The notes beneath the pieces were generated by a model. The model made no database searches. It worked only from the letters and a program-made list of their open reading frames with translations, and was not told where the DNA came from. The translations under genes were made by a program, and so were the position numbers. From Vibrio atlanticus (GTDB taxonomy: Bacteria > Pseudomonadota > Gammaproteobacteria > Enterobacterales > Vibrionaceae), in NCBI RefSeq assembly GCF_024347315.1, contig NZ_AP025460.1, forward strand, positions 3,286,001 through 3,350,000: a DNA stretch of 64,000 nucleotides, read 5' to 3'. The stretch's first letter is position 1. Each line of letters opens with the position of its first letter. This document shows, piece after piece, positions 18,366 to 26,116 of the stretch.

Positions 18366-18602
18366 TCAGTGATTACAAACACGTTCGCGATTAGTGCAAA
18401 GCTTGTCATCAATGATCACGACCTTTTCCATTTTCAGGAAAAATTTCAGCAATCCATCTAAATCCAGACCGTTCAGCTTACACGTATGAAAGCGAGCTTC
18501 AGCGCCATAGGTTTGAGCGAGCTCTTGCGTCAATTCTTCACGAGTCAGTGGCTTTTCACTCAGTAGGTTTAAAACGTTGTGTGCGTGGATTTCAGTGGTC
18601 AT
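18366..18602 (-). CDS. YecH-family small metal-binding-type protein (DUF2492)
   Basis: 78 residues. HAHNVLNLL at the start, ARFHTC in the middle and a C-terminal CTNRERVCNH resemble E. coli YecH, a small Cys/His-rich protein thought to bind metal. Cysteines in HTC and near the end, with nearby histidines, are possible ligands. Isolated gene with ~90 bp to the next gene on either strand. Role unknown. Confidence 0.75.
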   Translation of the reverse strand: MTTEIHAHNVLNLLSEKPLTREELTQELAQTYGAEARFHTCKLNGLDLDGLLKFFLKMEKVVIIDDKLCTNRERVCNH

Positions 18603-18692
18603 AACTCTATCTCATGTTTAATGAAGTAGACGTAGAGTACCTATTTTCATCTAAGCTGCCTTGATGTAGCTCAGAATTAAGCTAGCTCTACC

Positions 18693-19313
18693 CTAAATGG
18701 TGAGGGAAGCAACGATGAGAGCGTGTGCAAGAAAATAACTGCCCGTTACCCAAAAGTAAGCGCCCTTGATTGGGCTGCGATAGAAATTTAGGGCGTACGC
18801 CAATGCGGAAAGCAGCAGCACGCAGCAACCAACAAAACCAACAGCATGTGATAGCTGAGGCTCAAGTAACCAGACTTCACCAGAAGCCCAAGCAAGCTGA
18901 ATGAGCACAATACCCATGATAACCACTGGAAAAACGAGTTTGTCTAAGCGAGGGAGTAATAGGAAGAAAGCAACGATACATGCAGCTAACAGCAGCGCGA
19001 ACAACCACCAGACCATTTCTCCTGATAGCTGTAACCAAAATGCTTTGCTGTAACAAAGTTGAGCCAACAGGAAACACACAAAATGCAGAAGACGTTTTTG
19101 AGTAACCGTATGAAGCACATCTGCGATCGCGGATATCGCTAACCCAGCGACTACCCAATAGGTAAAATCAACGACAACAGATTGAGTTAGAGCAATAGTC
19201 GCCAATAATACAAACGTAAAGACCTTATACAATAAAGCCTGACCGATATGCCCATGTTTCGTTCCTGTTATTGCTCCAATACCAGACAAGGAAACCGCCA
19301 ACCAACTCCACAT
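18693..19313 (-). CDS. YhhN family membrane protein (TMEM86/lysoplasmalogenase-like)
   Basis: 206 residues from the ATG at 19313 (MWSWLAVSLSG). Seven to eight hydrophobic segments and the conserved polar positions of the YhhN/TMEM86 family (KVFTFVLLAT near the start, GLAISAIADVLHT, and a C-terminal WVTGSYFLAHALIV). Eukaryotic members hydrolyse the vinyl ether of lysoplasmalogen; the bacterial role is uncertain. A GTG 14 codons upstream also fits. No operon partner is visible. Confidence 0.8.
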   Translation of the reverse strand: MWSWLAVSLSGIGAITGTKHGHIGQALLYKVFTFVLLATIALTQSVVVDFTYWVVAGLAISAIADVLHTVTQKRLLHFVCFLLAQLCYSKAFWLQLSGEMVWWLFALLLAACIVAFFLLLPRLDKLVFPVVIMGIVLIQLAWASGEVWLLEPQLSHAVGFVGCCVLLLSALAYALNFYRSPIKGAYFWVTGSYFLAHALIVASLTI

Positions 19314-19359
19314 ATCATTTGCCCTATTGCTTTTAATCGTCGCCAGTCTAGGCACACAG

Positions 19360-20030
19360 GTGTTGATGTAAAGCCTCAGCCCTTCAAAATTGGATCTTGA
19401 TTACGCTTCCACTAAAAAGAGCATCTTTAGATTGAAGTCGTCACAATACCTGCAGCGATAGTGATTATTCCTTTTAAAATAGACTCATTGTTCGGAAAAC
19501 TCATATAAATTGACGCTAGAGAACCCAAACTTAAATTCCAATCACTTCTATCCTGCCAACGCCACAATATGTCGCTATATATTGCAAATACCACATAACT
19601 AAAAGTTCAAAATCAAATAAACAAAAACATTAAAAACAAACACTTAAAATCAAAAAACAGACTTACATAGAACTTTCCAACACTATACAAACCTAGACTT
19701 ACAAAGTGCGTAAATTACCTTTATAAAAACCACTTTGTCAGGTTTCGCTAAGCTTCCTGTCAAAAAACCATCACAAAAATTAAACCTAAAACCTATAAAG
19801 CTTAATTAAACAAACCTAGACACCACCAAGCCCTATTAATACAGTTTAACAACCTTTAACAATATAAATTACACAAAATGACCATTACAAAACAACAACT
19901 TAAACCAAATGAGAACAAAAATAAATCACAACGAACAAAATAAAAGCTCCCCAAAATACACAGTAAAACATAGCAAAAGTGATAGAAAACCCAATAGTTT
20001 TCTATCACTTTTAAAGGCTTCGAAAGTAAT
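19360..20030. other. Gene-free, strongly G-poor intergenic stretch
   Basis: No convincing coding sequence in about 700 bp. From about 19590 the plus strand is rich in A and C and poor in G; in 19801-19920 I count 6 G against 28 C. A 63-codon minus-strand frame here looks accidental. It ends at a 38-bp palindrome and the promoter of the 26-codon ORF. Confidence 0.6.
19975..20012. repeat. Perfect 16-bp palindrome
   Basis: AAAAGTGATAGAAAAC, loop CCAATA, GTTTTCTATCACTTTT. The 38-nt stem-loop is AT-rich and ends in T4 on the plus strand and T4 on the minus strand. It could be a terminator or an operator upstream of the small ORF promoter. Confidence 0.8.
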
Positions 20031-20032
20031 TC

Positions 20033-20062
20033 TTGATCTAAAGCCATAAGTAGTGCTATTCT
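20033..20062 (+). promoter_or_regulatory. Putative sigma-70 promoter of the 26-codon ORF
   Basis: TTGATC and TATTCT separated by 18 bp, about 40 bp upstream of the ATG. Confidence 0.45.
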
Positions 20063-20103
20063 TTAAAACATAGCGAGAGACAACCAAATTTAGGAGTAGT
20101 GTT

Positions 20104-20184
20104 ATGATTTCATCTTCGCAAAGACAAGGACTTGTAATGATCGCGGTAGTTGTAGGTCTAATGACACTACCGATGATGTACTAA
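20104..20184 (+). CDS. 26-residue hydrophobic small protein
   Basis: ATG at 20104 with AGGAG seven bases upstream opens 26 codons ending in TAA. The peptide has a short polar start (MISSSQRQG) and then one hydrophobic stretch (LVMIAVVVGLMTLPMMY) long enough to span or sit on the membrane. A promoter-like sequence lies upstream and a strong terminator begins 14 bp after the stop, so this is a self-contained transcription unit. I do not recognise a family. It could instead mark a small RNA. Confidence 0.55.
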   Translation: MISSSQRQGLVMIAVVVGLMTLPMMY

Positions 20185-20197
20185 GCAAGTTACAGAT

Positions 20198-20230
20198 AAA
20201 AAAAGGGACGCCATTAGCGTCCCTTTTTTT
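20198..20230. terminator. Bidirectional terminator after the 26-codon ORF
   Basis: A7, GGGACG-N7-CGTCCC, T7. It also serves the convergent minus-strand gene ending at 20242. Confidence 0.92.
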
Positions 20231-20241
20231 GTTCAATTTTT

Positions 20242-20616
20242 TCATTTCGAAAACAGATGCAGTGTTAACACATCCCAGTTCGCATAATAGAAACCAGCAG
20301 CAGCTAAAGTCATTGCCATCATCAGTAAGATTGCAACTCGCCAAATAAAACGACCACTACGTGGAGTCAACTCCTTCTCACAGTCGTTACACATCATGAT
20401 GAACTTATGCTGGTCTTCCAACTTAGCCTCATGCTCATTGACAACCTTATTACGACACGTTGCGATATAACGCAGCTTACTCACCGTATCGTGCGGTAGC
20501 CTTTCTTCACAGCTTGACACAAGCTCATGCAATCCTTCGCCTTCGGCATGATATTGAAGCCTCAATAATTTCTCTATATTACGAGTTCTTGTCACCACTT
20601 TTTCAATATCGGTCAT
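20242..20616 (-). CDS. Hypothetical membrane-anchored protein with DUF4145-like helical region
   Basis: 124 residues from the ATG at 20616, preceded by GGGAGGG. Residues about 5-75 are helical and resemble DUF4145-type domains (IEKLLR, GEGLHELV, LPHDTVSKLRYIATCRNKVVNEHEA). A CxxC (CNDCEKEL) follows near residue 79, then a single membrane segment (about 92-112). The resemblance is only by pattern. Convergent with the 26-codon ORF. No function is assigned. Confidence 0.6.
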   Translation of the reverse strand: MTDIEKVVTRTRNIEKLLRLQYHAEGEGLHELVSSCEERLPHDTVSKLRYIATCRNKVVNEHEAKLEDQHKFIMMCNDCEKELTPRSGRFIWRVAILLMMAMTLAAAGFYYANWDVLTLHLFSK

Positions 20617-20860
20617 ATTAGCCCTCCCACTCCACACTATAATTCTAGTCGAGCATTTCCCTATTCTTATACAAAATCACTGTTATTTACGAGAGAAAGA
20701 GACAATAAATAACAATGCTTTATCCCAAACTGGCCTCTAAATGTGATGTCTGCCGAAAAATAATCAGCTTGGCTTACAACAGTTCACGAATAACGGCTTG
20801 AAACACATATCCCTATTGCTTGAAAGATTAGAATAACCATCACGACTACATGGAGGTTAC

Positions 20861-21190
20861 ATGCCTAATTCACTCTTTTTTGCCATCTTTGCACTCGCCG
20901 GTCTAGCGGCTTGGGTATTTCTTGGTTTCTATCGAAAGCACTCACAAGGTGAAAATGCGCCAGAAAAGAAAGTGAACGTCACTGTGTTGGACAAACAATC
21001 CATCGACCTTCCTGATGCAGAACCTGGCCAAGAAGATCAAGAGTATTGGATTTACGTTCAACGTGGTGTGGTTGGTCCAAAACGAGAGTTCCAAGTCGGA
21101 ATCCACTACTTCCACGCCCTGAACCCTGGCGACAAAGGTACCTTAACCTACCAAGGCGATAAGTTCTTACACTTTGCATTGAAGCGCTAA
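20861..21190 (+). CDS. DUF2500 family protein (YhhM-like)
   Basis: 109 residues: an N-terminal membrane segment (about 4-24), a basic linker, then a small beta-rich domain (VNVTVLDKQS, YWIYVQRG, FQVGIHYFHALNPGDKGTLTYQGDKFLHF) matching DUF2500, of which E. coli YhhM is the known representative. GGAGG precedes the ATG. Function unknown. Convergent with the acyltransferase gene across a short hairpin region. Confidence 0.85.
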   Translation: MPNSLFFAIFALAGLAAWVFLGFYRKHSQGENAPEKKVNVTVLDKQSIDLPDAEPGQEDQEYWIYVQRGVVGPKREFQVGIHYFHALNPGDKGTLTYQGDKFLHFALKR

Positions 21191-21234
21191 ACATTAGGTA
21201 CTTCAACTGTATCTTCTAAGCAATCCATCAGAAA

Positions 21235-21257
21235 GCCTTAGCACCCACCGCTAAGGC
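21235..21257. terminator. Hairpin between convergent DUF2500 and acyltransferase genes
   Basis: GCCTTAGC-N7-GCTAAGGC, without a clear T-run. One arm contains the acyltransferase stop codon. Confidence 0.5.
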
Positions 21258-22264
21258 AATAACCAACGTGTTTTCTCTGACTTAGAGACCAACCAGCTCA
21301 TCCATAACGCGCCAGCTCCGCTGATCACGATCCATAATGGAATAACCCAAGCAGGGTGGCCTTGGTACCAACCGAACTCTTTCATTGGCCATAAGAAAAT
21401 CGGGTGCAGCAGATAAATACCTAAGCTGTGTTTACTGATAAAACCAACCACTTGATTGCTCTTCTCAGACAAGCCTTCACCATAGTAACGGCACACCATG
21501 AACACCATGCTCGCCGCTAATACGGTGTTCAACGTCTTGTAAGATAACCAACGCCCTACCGTGTACTCTTCTGCGACCAAACTTGCATCAACCACCATAT
21601 AAACCGTGGTCAGTAACGCTAATCCACCAAGTAACACACTCACGCCGACAGTCATCTTGTTAAGTGGAACCATCTTATACAGCAGGTAACCCAACGGTAA
21701 GTACCCGGTGTACAACCACAACTCGTGACTCCAAGGGCCATCGATTTTCAATAAGAACAATAGCGTTGTGAACAACCATACCGCCGTAAAGGCATAGACA
21801 GATCTATCACCGTACTTTCTGACCATGATCTGTAAAAAAGGAATCACAAAGTAGAGTGGGATGAAGTAATAGAAGAAACCAAGGTGATAGTACGTGTAGT
21901 GGTGATAACTATTGAGCAAAACCTCCCAGCTGACGTCCGCATCAAAACCCATTAGCGACCAACCTGATAGGTAGGTATAGAAAAGCGACCAAACAATGAA
22001 TGGGATCAGTACCTTACCCAGACGGCGCTTGAGGTAGTATTTAGCGTCAAACGGGCGCTGATCACTCAACATCAATGCACCAGAAATCAAGATGAACACA
22101 GGCACTGCCCAGCGGCTGAAACCATTCACCGTAATGGCAGTCAGCCACTCACCGAAAGGAATGGTGCTTAATTCATTACGATAAGGCGCCAAAACATGAA
22201 TCGCGATAACAGCTATGGCCGCGACACATCGTGCTAAATCAAAAAATAGAATTCGCTGCTTCAT
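21251..22264 (-). CDS. Acyltransferase 3 family membrane protein (WecH/OatA-type)
   Basis: 337 residues with about ten hydrophobic segments. The N terminus FFDLARCVAAIAVIAIHV holds the conserved Asp-Leu-Arg-like and His positions of acyltransferase family 3, and FILISGALMLSDQRPF the following loop. Such enzymes O-acetylate surface polysaccharides, enterobacterial common antigen (WecH) or other glycans. No glycan gene cluster is nearby, so the acceptor is unknown. ATG at 22264. Confidence 0.85.
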   Translation of the reverse strand: MKQRILFFDLARCVAAIAVIAIHVLAPYRNELSTIPFGEWLTAITVNGFSRWAVPVFILISGALMLSDQRPFDAKYYLKRRLGKVLIPFIVWSLFYTYLSGWSLMGFDADVSWEVLLNSYHHYTYYHLGFFYYFIPLYFVIPFLQIMVRKYGDRSVYAFTAVWLFTTLLFLLKIDGPWSHELWLYTGYLPLGYLLYKMVPLNKMTVGVSVLLGGLALLTTVYMVVDASLVAEEYTVGRWLSYKTLNTVLAASMVFMVCRYYGEGLSEKSNQVVGFISKHSLGIYLLHPIFLWPMKEFGWYQGHPAWVIPLWIVISGAGALWMSWLVSKSEKTRWLLP

Positions 22265-22303
22265 GTAAATGCCTGATTAATATTCAATCATTCTACTATA
22301 GCA

Positions 22304-22340
22304 ATAAAAAAGCTGACCGGAATAAATACCAAGTCAGCTT
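22304..22340 (-). terminator. arsJ operon terminator
   Basis: On the minus strand AAGCTGAC-N15-GTCAGCTT followed by T-rich sequence, about 110 bp after the arsJ stop. Confidence 0.75.
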
Positions 22341-22370
22341 AGTGTTAAAGAAGATACTTATCGCGAATTT

Positions 22371-22460
22371 AACTTATTCGACTCTAGGTTATCCGACTTA
22401 AGCTTATGCGACTTTCACTCTTACAAATGAAGCTCATGCGGCTGAAGCCTATGCCGCTGA
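22371..22460. repeat. 15-bp tandem repeat across the arsJ stop codon
   Basis: Six consecutive 15-bp units starting at 22371, 22386, 22401, 22416, 22431 and 22446. Five follow AGCTTATGCGACTTT with a few changes; the fourth is degenerate. The last unit contains the arsJ stop codon. The others lie between the stop and the terminator and each carries an in-frame stop. Confidence 0.7.
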
Positions 22461-23669
22461 GATTTGCGGCACTTTAGGTAAACGCAGAGAGATCACCGTC
22501 GTTATCGCTAAGAATGCGAAGGAGACCCACAGACACGCAGACAAACCGGCCATTTGGAATACCAAGCCCGACAATATCGTGCCAATCAAGCGACCCATCG
22601 CGTTTGCCATGTAGTAGAAACCAACATCAAGAGAAACCCCATCGCCTTTCGCGTAACTCACAATCAGGTATGAGTGAAGTGATGAGTTCACCGCAAAGAT
22701 GGCACCAAATACCATCAACCCACCGATGATAACTAGCTCTGGTTGCCAGCCAATTTGCACCGCATAGGCAATACCGGCAGTCACAATAGCCAATGCACCC
22801 GCCCATAGTAGCGCTGCATGTCCATCAGGCACCTTGCCTTGTGCTTTACCAGTAATCTTAGGTGCAATGCCCTGCACAAAACCGTATGCGATGGTCCAAG
22901 CCGCTAAGAAGCCACCGACCCATGAGTGGTCCCAACCAAACACACTGCCTAGATAAATCGGCAAAGCAATCACAAACCACACATCACGAGCACCAAACAG
23001 GAACATACGCGCAGCCGACAAGATATTGATGGATTCAGACTTAGAGAAGATCTGTTTGAACTTAGGCTTAGTTTTCGCTTTGCCCATGTCTGCTTCTAAG
23101 CTCACTAAACTGCCAATGAACACCAATGTCAGCACAGCAGCCATCGCGAGCACTGCGTATTGGAAACCAATCGTCGAAAGCAGCAAGCCACCGATAAAGA
23201 ACCCTGCACCTTTCAGTGCATTCTTAGATCCGGTTAGAATCGCAATCCACTTATAAAGCGCACCTTGCTGCTCATCTGGGACTAAGGTTTTAATCGAGCT
23301 TTTAGCACTCATCTTATTGAGATCTTTAGCGATACCAGACAAGGCCTGCGCCGCCATTACCCAAGGAATGGTCAACATTACGGTTGGCACCGCGAGCATG
23401 CCCAAGGCGACAACTTGCATCCCTAAGCCGATATTCATGGTCTTATTGAGGCCAAGACGCGCCCCTAACCAACCACCGATTAGGTTAGTCACCACACCAA
23501 AGAATTCATAAAAAAGGAACAGTGAGGCGATCTCTAACGAACTGTAGCCAAGGTCATAGAAATACAAGACCACCAGCATACGAAGTGCACCATCAGTAAT
23601 GGTGAAGTTCCAGTAATTGAAGGTCACCAGCATGTATTGGCGAACGCTCTGACTTAGATTTGAAAACAT
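22449..23669 (-). CDS. arsJ: Organoarsenical efflux MFS transporter ArsJ
   Basis: 406-residue major facilitator protein with twelve predicted membrane segments. The N terminus (QYMLVTFNYWNFTITDGALRM, then FFGVVTNLIGGWLGARLGL) is typical of ArsJ. ArsJ exports 1-arseno-3-phosphoglycerate made by the partner GAPDH from arsenate, so the pair detoxifies arsenate without reduction. The paired GAPDH and an ArsR-type regulator are upstream on the same strand, which supports the call. An extra tyrosine-phosphatase gene and two structured repeats separate it from gapdh. Confidence 0.88.
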   Translation of the reverse strand: MFSNLSQSVRQYMLVTFNYWNFTITDGALRMLVVLYFYDLGYSSLEIASLFLFYEFFGVVTNLIGGWLGARLGLNKTMNIGLGMQVVALGMLAVPTVMLTIPWVMAAQALSGIAKDLNKMSAKSSIKTLVPDEQQGALYKWIAILTGSKNALKGAGFFIGGLLLSTIGFQYAVLAMAAVLTLVFIGSLVSLEADMGKAKTKPKFKQIFSKSESINILSAARMFLFGARDVWFVIALPIYLGSVFGWDHSWVGGFLAAWTIAYGFVQGIAPKITGKAQGKVPDGHAALLWAGALAIVTAGIAYAVQIGWQPELVIIGGLMVFGAIFAVNSSLHSYLIVSYAKGDGVSLDVGFYYMANAMGRLIGTILSGLVFQMAGLSACLWVSFAFLAITTVISLRLPKVPQISAA

Positions 23670-23752
23670 AACACTATCTCTGCAATCTAAACAAAAAGAG
23701 CTTTTAGATCATAGGTGTCCAAAAGCTCTAATTCTTACTTTCCACTTAACTT

Positions 23753-23890
23753 ATACTCAAAATAATTGGAGTTGCAGCTAGGCAACAAGCAAGTTCAGCC
23801 CTATGAGCATAGGTGTTCTATGTGATTAGGGCGGCCGGCGTTCCGGTGAACTTGCGCAGTTAACAACGCTGCAGGTTCAAGTATGAAGAG
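23753..23890. repeat. Structured intergenic repeat, copy A (about 138 bp)
   Basis: Begins ATACTCAAAATAATTGGAGT and ends near AAGTATGAAGAG; the ends are imperfect inverted repeats. Internal stems are GCCCTA...TAGGGC with a nested CATAG/CTATG, and AAGTTC...GAACTT enclosing both. Nearly the same as 24433-24574. It looks like a non-autonomous MITE-like element or a folded intergenic RNA. It abuts the phosphatase stop codon. Confidence 0.85.
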
Positions 23891-24400
23891 CTACGCAGAA
23901 GCTACGCCATTAATGTATTCAACCTGAATGGCTTTAGTGAATGCGCCCGGACGCAGTGCCTGCACCTCTTGAACAATCTTGTTCATGTCCCAGTTCTTCT
24001 CTAACAACAGGTGTGCAGCCAGCAAACCAGTACGGCCAGAACCGCCCATGCAGTGCATTGCTACCTTGCCGCCGTTATCCACAATTTGGTGTAAAACTGG
24101 ACTAGTCGCCCGCCACTTCGCAGCAAAATCGGTACCCGGTGCACAATCGTCTTCGATTTCTATTTGGAACCATTGCATGCCTAGTGCTTGCGCTTTCTCA
24201 CCTAGCTCAGAAACATTCTTGCTTGCCAGTTCTTCACTGTCTAAAGCTGTCACAATCGCTTCAACGCCTTGTGCTTTCAGTTGCGTTAACGATGCATCTA
24301 GGTCAGCGTCTTTAGTGCCTGGGCACGGAGTAAGCACTAACGCACCAGTTTCTAGATCTAGTTGCCATGTTGGGTGTACTTGAGAATTTGTCATCATCAT
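23891..24400 (-). CDS. Tyrosine/dual-specificity phosphatase-like protein in the ars operon
   Basis: 169 residues. The active-site loop HCMGGSGRTG has the CX5R motif of cysteine phosphatases, with the conserved downstream ALRPGAF. A candidate general acid lies in DDCAPG near residue 90. The fold resembles CDKN3-type dual-specificity phosphatases. It sits between gapdh and arsJ, so a role in arsenate or arsenophosphoglycerate metabolism is possible. CX5R enzymes can bind arsenate, and some reduce it. No function is proven. Three ATGs in a row leave the exact start open. Direct repeats flank the gene. Confidence 0.8.
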   Translation of the reverse strand: MMMTNSQVHPTWQLDLETGALVLTPCPGTKDADLDASLTQLKAQGVEAIVTALDSEELASKNVSELGEKAQALGMQWFQIEIEDDCAPGTDFAAKWRATSPVLHQIVDNGGKVAMHCMGGSGRTGLLAAHLLLEKNWDMNKIVQEVQALRPGAFTKAIQVEYINGVASA

Positions 24401-24432
24401 CTATCTCTTAAAAATCTTTTGTATATAGACCG

Positions 24433-24574
24433 ATACTCAAAATAGTTGGAGTTGCAGCTAGGCAACCAGTAAGTTCAGCCCTATGAGCATAGGGGTTCTA
24501 TGTGATTAGGGCGGCCGGCGTTCCGGTGAACTTACGCAGTTAACAACGCTTGCAGCTTCAAGTATGAAGAGTAT
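24433..24574. repeat. Structured intergenic repeat, copy B (about 142 bp)
   Basis: Same element and orientation as 23753-23890, with roughly ten differences seen by eye, including one extra base near the end. It runs up to the first base of the gapdh stop codon, so each copy starts exactly behind a gene. Confidence 0.85.
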
Positions 24575-25575
24575 TAAGCTAGGCCAACTGTACGTACTAG
24601 CTCTGTCGTACGTGTTGCGTAGCCCATCTCGTTGTCGTACCAAGCGTAAATCTTAACCATGCGCTTACCGACTAGCATGGTTGATAGCGCATCTACGATC
24701 GTTGAGCGTTGGTCGCCTTTGTAATCGATAGAAACCAGGGGACGCTCTTCAAAACCAAGAATGCCTTTCAGTTCATTCTCAGACGCTTCTTTCAGCATCG
24801 CGTTGACTTCTTCAGCAGTGGTGTCTTGCTTCACTTCGAAGATAATGTCGGTCAGAGAGGCGTTCGCTAGTGGTACACGAACCGCGTGGCCATTAATACG
24901 ATTTTCAAGCTCCGGGAAAATCTCAACAATCGCTTTTGCACTGCCCGTTGTTGTCGGGATAAGACTCATACCACATGCACGAGCACGACGTAGGTCTTTG
25001 TGCGGCGCATCAAGAATAGTTTGTGTATTGGTGAGATCGTGAATAGTGGTAAAGGCTGCGTTCTCGATGCCAAGCTTCTCGTTGATCACCTTAACCACTG
25101 GCGCGAGACAGTTCGTTGTACAAGACGCTGCCGTTACGATTTTATGTACCGCAGGATCGAAGATATTGTCGTTCACACCGACAACAATGTTTGCGATGCC
25201 TTCTTCTTTCACTGGCGCAGATACCACAACGCGCTTCACGCCTTGCTCTAGATATTTGTTTAGGAAAGATGTCTTGCGGTGAACACCAGTCGCTTCAAGG
25301 ACAACATCGCAACCAGACCAATCGATCGCATCGATATCGCGCTCTTGCGTAGTTCTAATGCGTTGACCGTTGATGATCATCTCATCGCCTTCAACCGCGA
25401 CTTCGTGGTTCCAGCGACCTTGAACCGAATCGAACTCAAGAAGGTGCGCCAGTGTTGCTGTATCGCCTGCTACATCGTTAATTTGAACAAACTCAATTTC
25501 CGCCCAATCAAACGCTGCGCGAAGTGCTAGACGGCCGATACGGCCAAAACCATTAATACCTACTTTGACTGTCAT
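24574..25575 (-). CDS. ArsJ-associated glyceraldehyde-3-phosphate dehydrogenase
   Basis: 333-residue GAPDH. NAD-binding [14 protein letters not shown] at the start, the catalytic cysteine in [10 protein letters not shown] (about residue 151), the histidine in TTIHDLTN and the C-terminal [12 protein letters not shown]. In ars operons this enzyme uses arsenate instead of phosphate and makes 1-arseno-3-phosphoglycerate, exported by ArsJ. It follows arsR by about 100 bp. The repeats and the phosphatase gene lie downstream. An ordinary glycolytic role cannot be excluded, but the context favours the arsenic function. Confidence 0.92.
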   Translation of the reverse strand: MTVKVGINGFGRIGRLALRAAFDWAEIEFVQINDVAGDTATLAHLLEFDSVQGRWNHEVAVEGDEMIINGQRIRTTQERDIDAIDWSGCDVVLEATGVHRKTSFLNKYLEQGVKRVVVSAPVKEEGIANIVVGVNDNIFDPAVHKIVTAASCTTNCLAPVVKVINEKLGIENAAFTTIHDLTNTQTILDAPHKDLRRARACGMSLIPTTTGSAKAIVEIFPELENRINGHAVRVPLANASLTDIIFEVKQDTTAEEVNAMLKEASENELKGILGFEERPLVSIDYKGDQRSTIVDALSTMLVGKRMVKIYAWYDNEMGYATRTTELVRTVGLA

Positions 25576-25676
25576 ACTCTTTTCTCTCAGTTAATTGCCT
25601 TCATATTTGAAGCCGCAGTGTTGTTGACTATGCCTAACTGCAATCTCAACGATTTTGGCAATAAATTTAAATGTAT

Positions 25677-26018
25677 TTAAACGCAACATTGAGGGCGTGA
25701 AGTCATGGCTTCTAGGCGCTCAATATCCTGTTGGTATTCAGTTTTCAAACAGTTCGATGCGATAAGGTCATCAATTAACTTTAGCATCCAACCCGGTAAA
25801 TCTTGTGACAGACGGTAGAACACCCACTGCCCTTGGCGAACGTCAGTTAAAATGCCGTTTGAACGCAACTGCGCAAGATGGCGGGAAATCTTTGGCTGAC
25901 TTTCTTGTAATGCCTGAGTCAACTCACCAACAGATAGGCACTCCTGGCGCACAATCAACATTAAGCAACGCACTCGCGTTTCATCAGACAGTAATTTAAA
26001 AAATTGGTGAGGAAGCAT
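25677..26018 (-). CDS. arsR: ArsR/SmtB-family transcriptional regulator of the arsJ operon
   Basis: 113 residues. Winged helix with the LSDETRVRCLMLI start and recognition helix QPKISRHLAQLRSNGI. The N-terminal RQECLSVGEL places a Cys in the usual metal-sensing helix region, and a C-terminal pair CCV follows. It is probably an As(III)-responsive repressor. First gene of the arsR-gapdh-phosphatase-arsJ operon, with a palindromic operator just upstream. Confidence 0.88.
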   Translation of the reverse strand: MLPHQFFKLLSDETRVRCLMLIVRQECLSVGELTQALQESQPKISRHLAQLRSNGILTDVRQGQWVFYRLSQDLPGWMLKLIDDLIASNCLKTEYQQDIERLEAMTSRPQCCV

Positions 26019-26030
26019 AATTACATACTC

Positions 26031-26050
26031 ATATATGGATATACATATAT
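26031..26050. promoter_or_regulatory. Putative ArsR operator
   Basis: Perfect inverted repeat ATATATG-N6-CATATAT, 13 bp upstream of the arsR ATG. AT-rich dyads of this type are usual ArsR/SmtB targets. Confidence 0.6.
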
Positions 26051-26057
26051 CTTAGTT

Positions 26058-26090
26058 GTAAAAAAACGCACGTCAAGGCGTGCGTTTTCA
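26058..26090 (-). terminator. Terminator of the EAL-HDOD gene
   Basis: AACGCACG-N6-CGTGCGTT, followed on the minus strand by a run of T. It lies between the gene ending at 26117 and the arsR promoter. Confidence 0.88.
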
Positions 26091-26116
26091 TTGTCATAAA
26101 AGTTTAACGAAGAATA

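Noticed and set aside
19856..20047. 63-codon hydrophobic minus-strand frame
   Set aside because: Produced by the A/C-rich bias of the plus strand; it runs through the palindrome and has no supporting signals.
22371..22460. The 15-bp array considered as a CRISPR-like array
   Set aside because: Units are contiguous, without spacers, and no cas genes are nearby.
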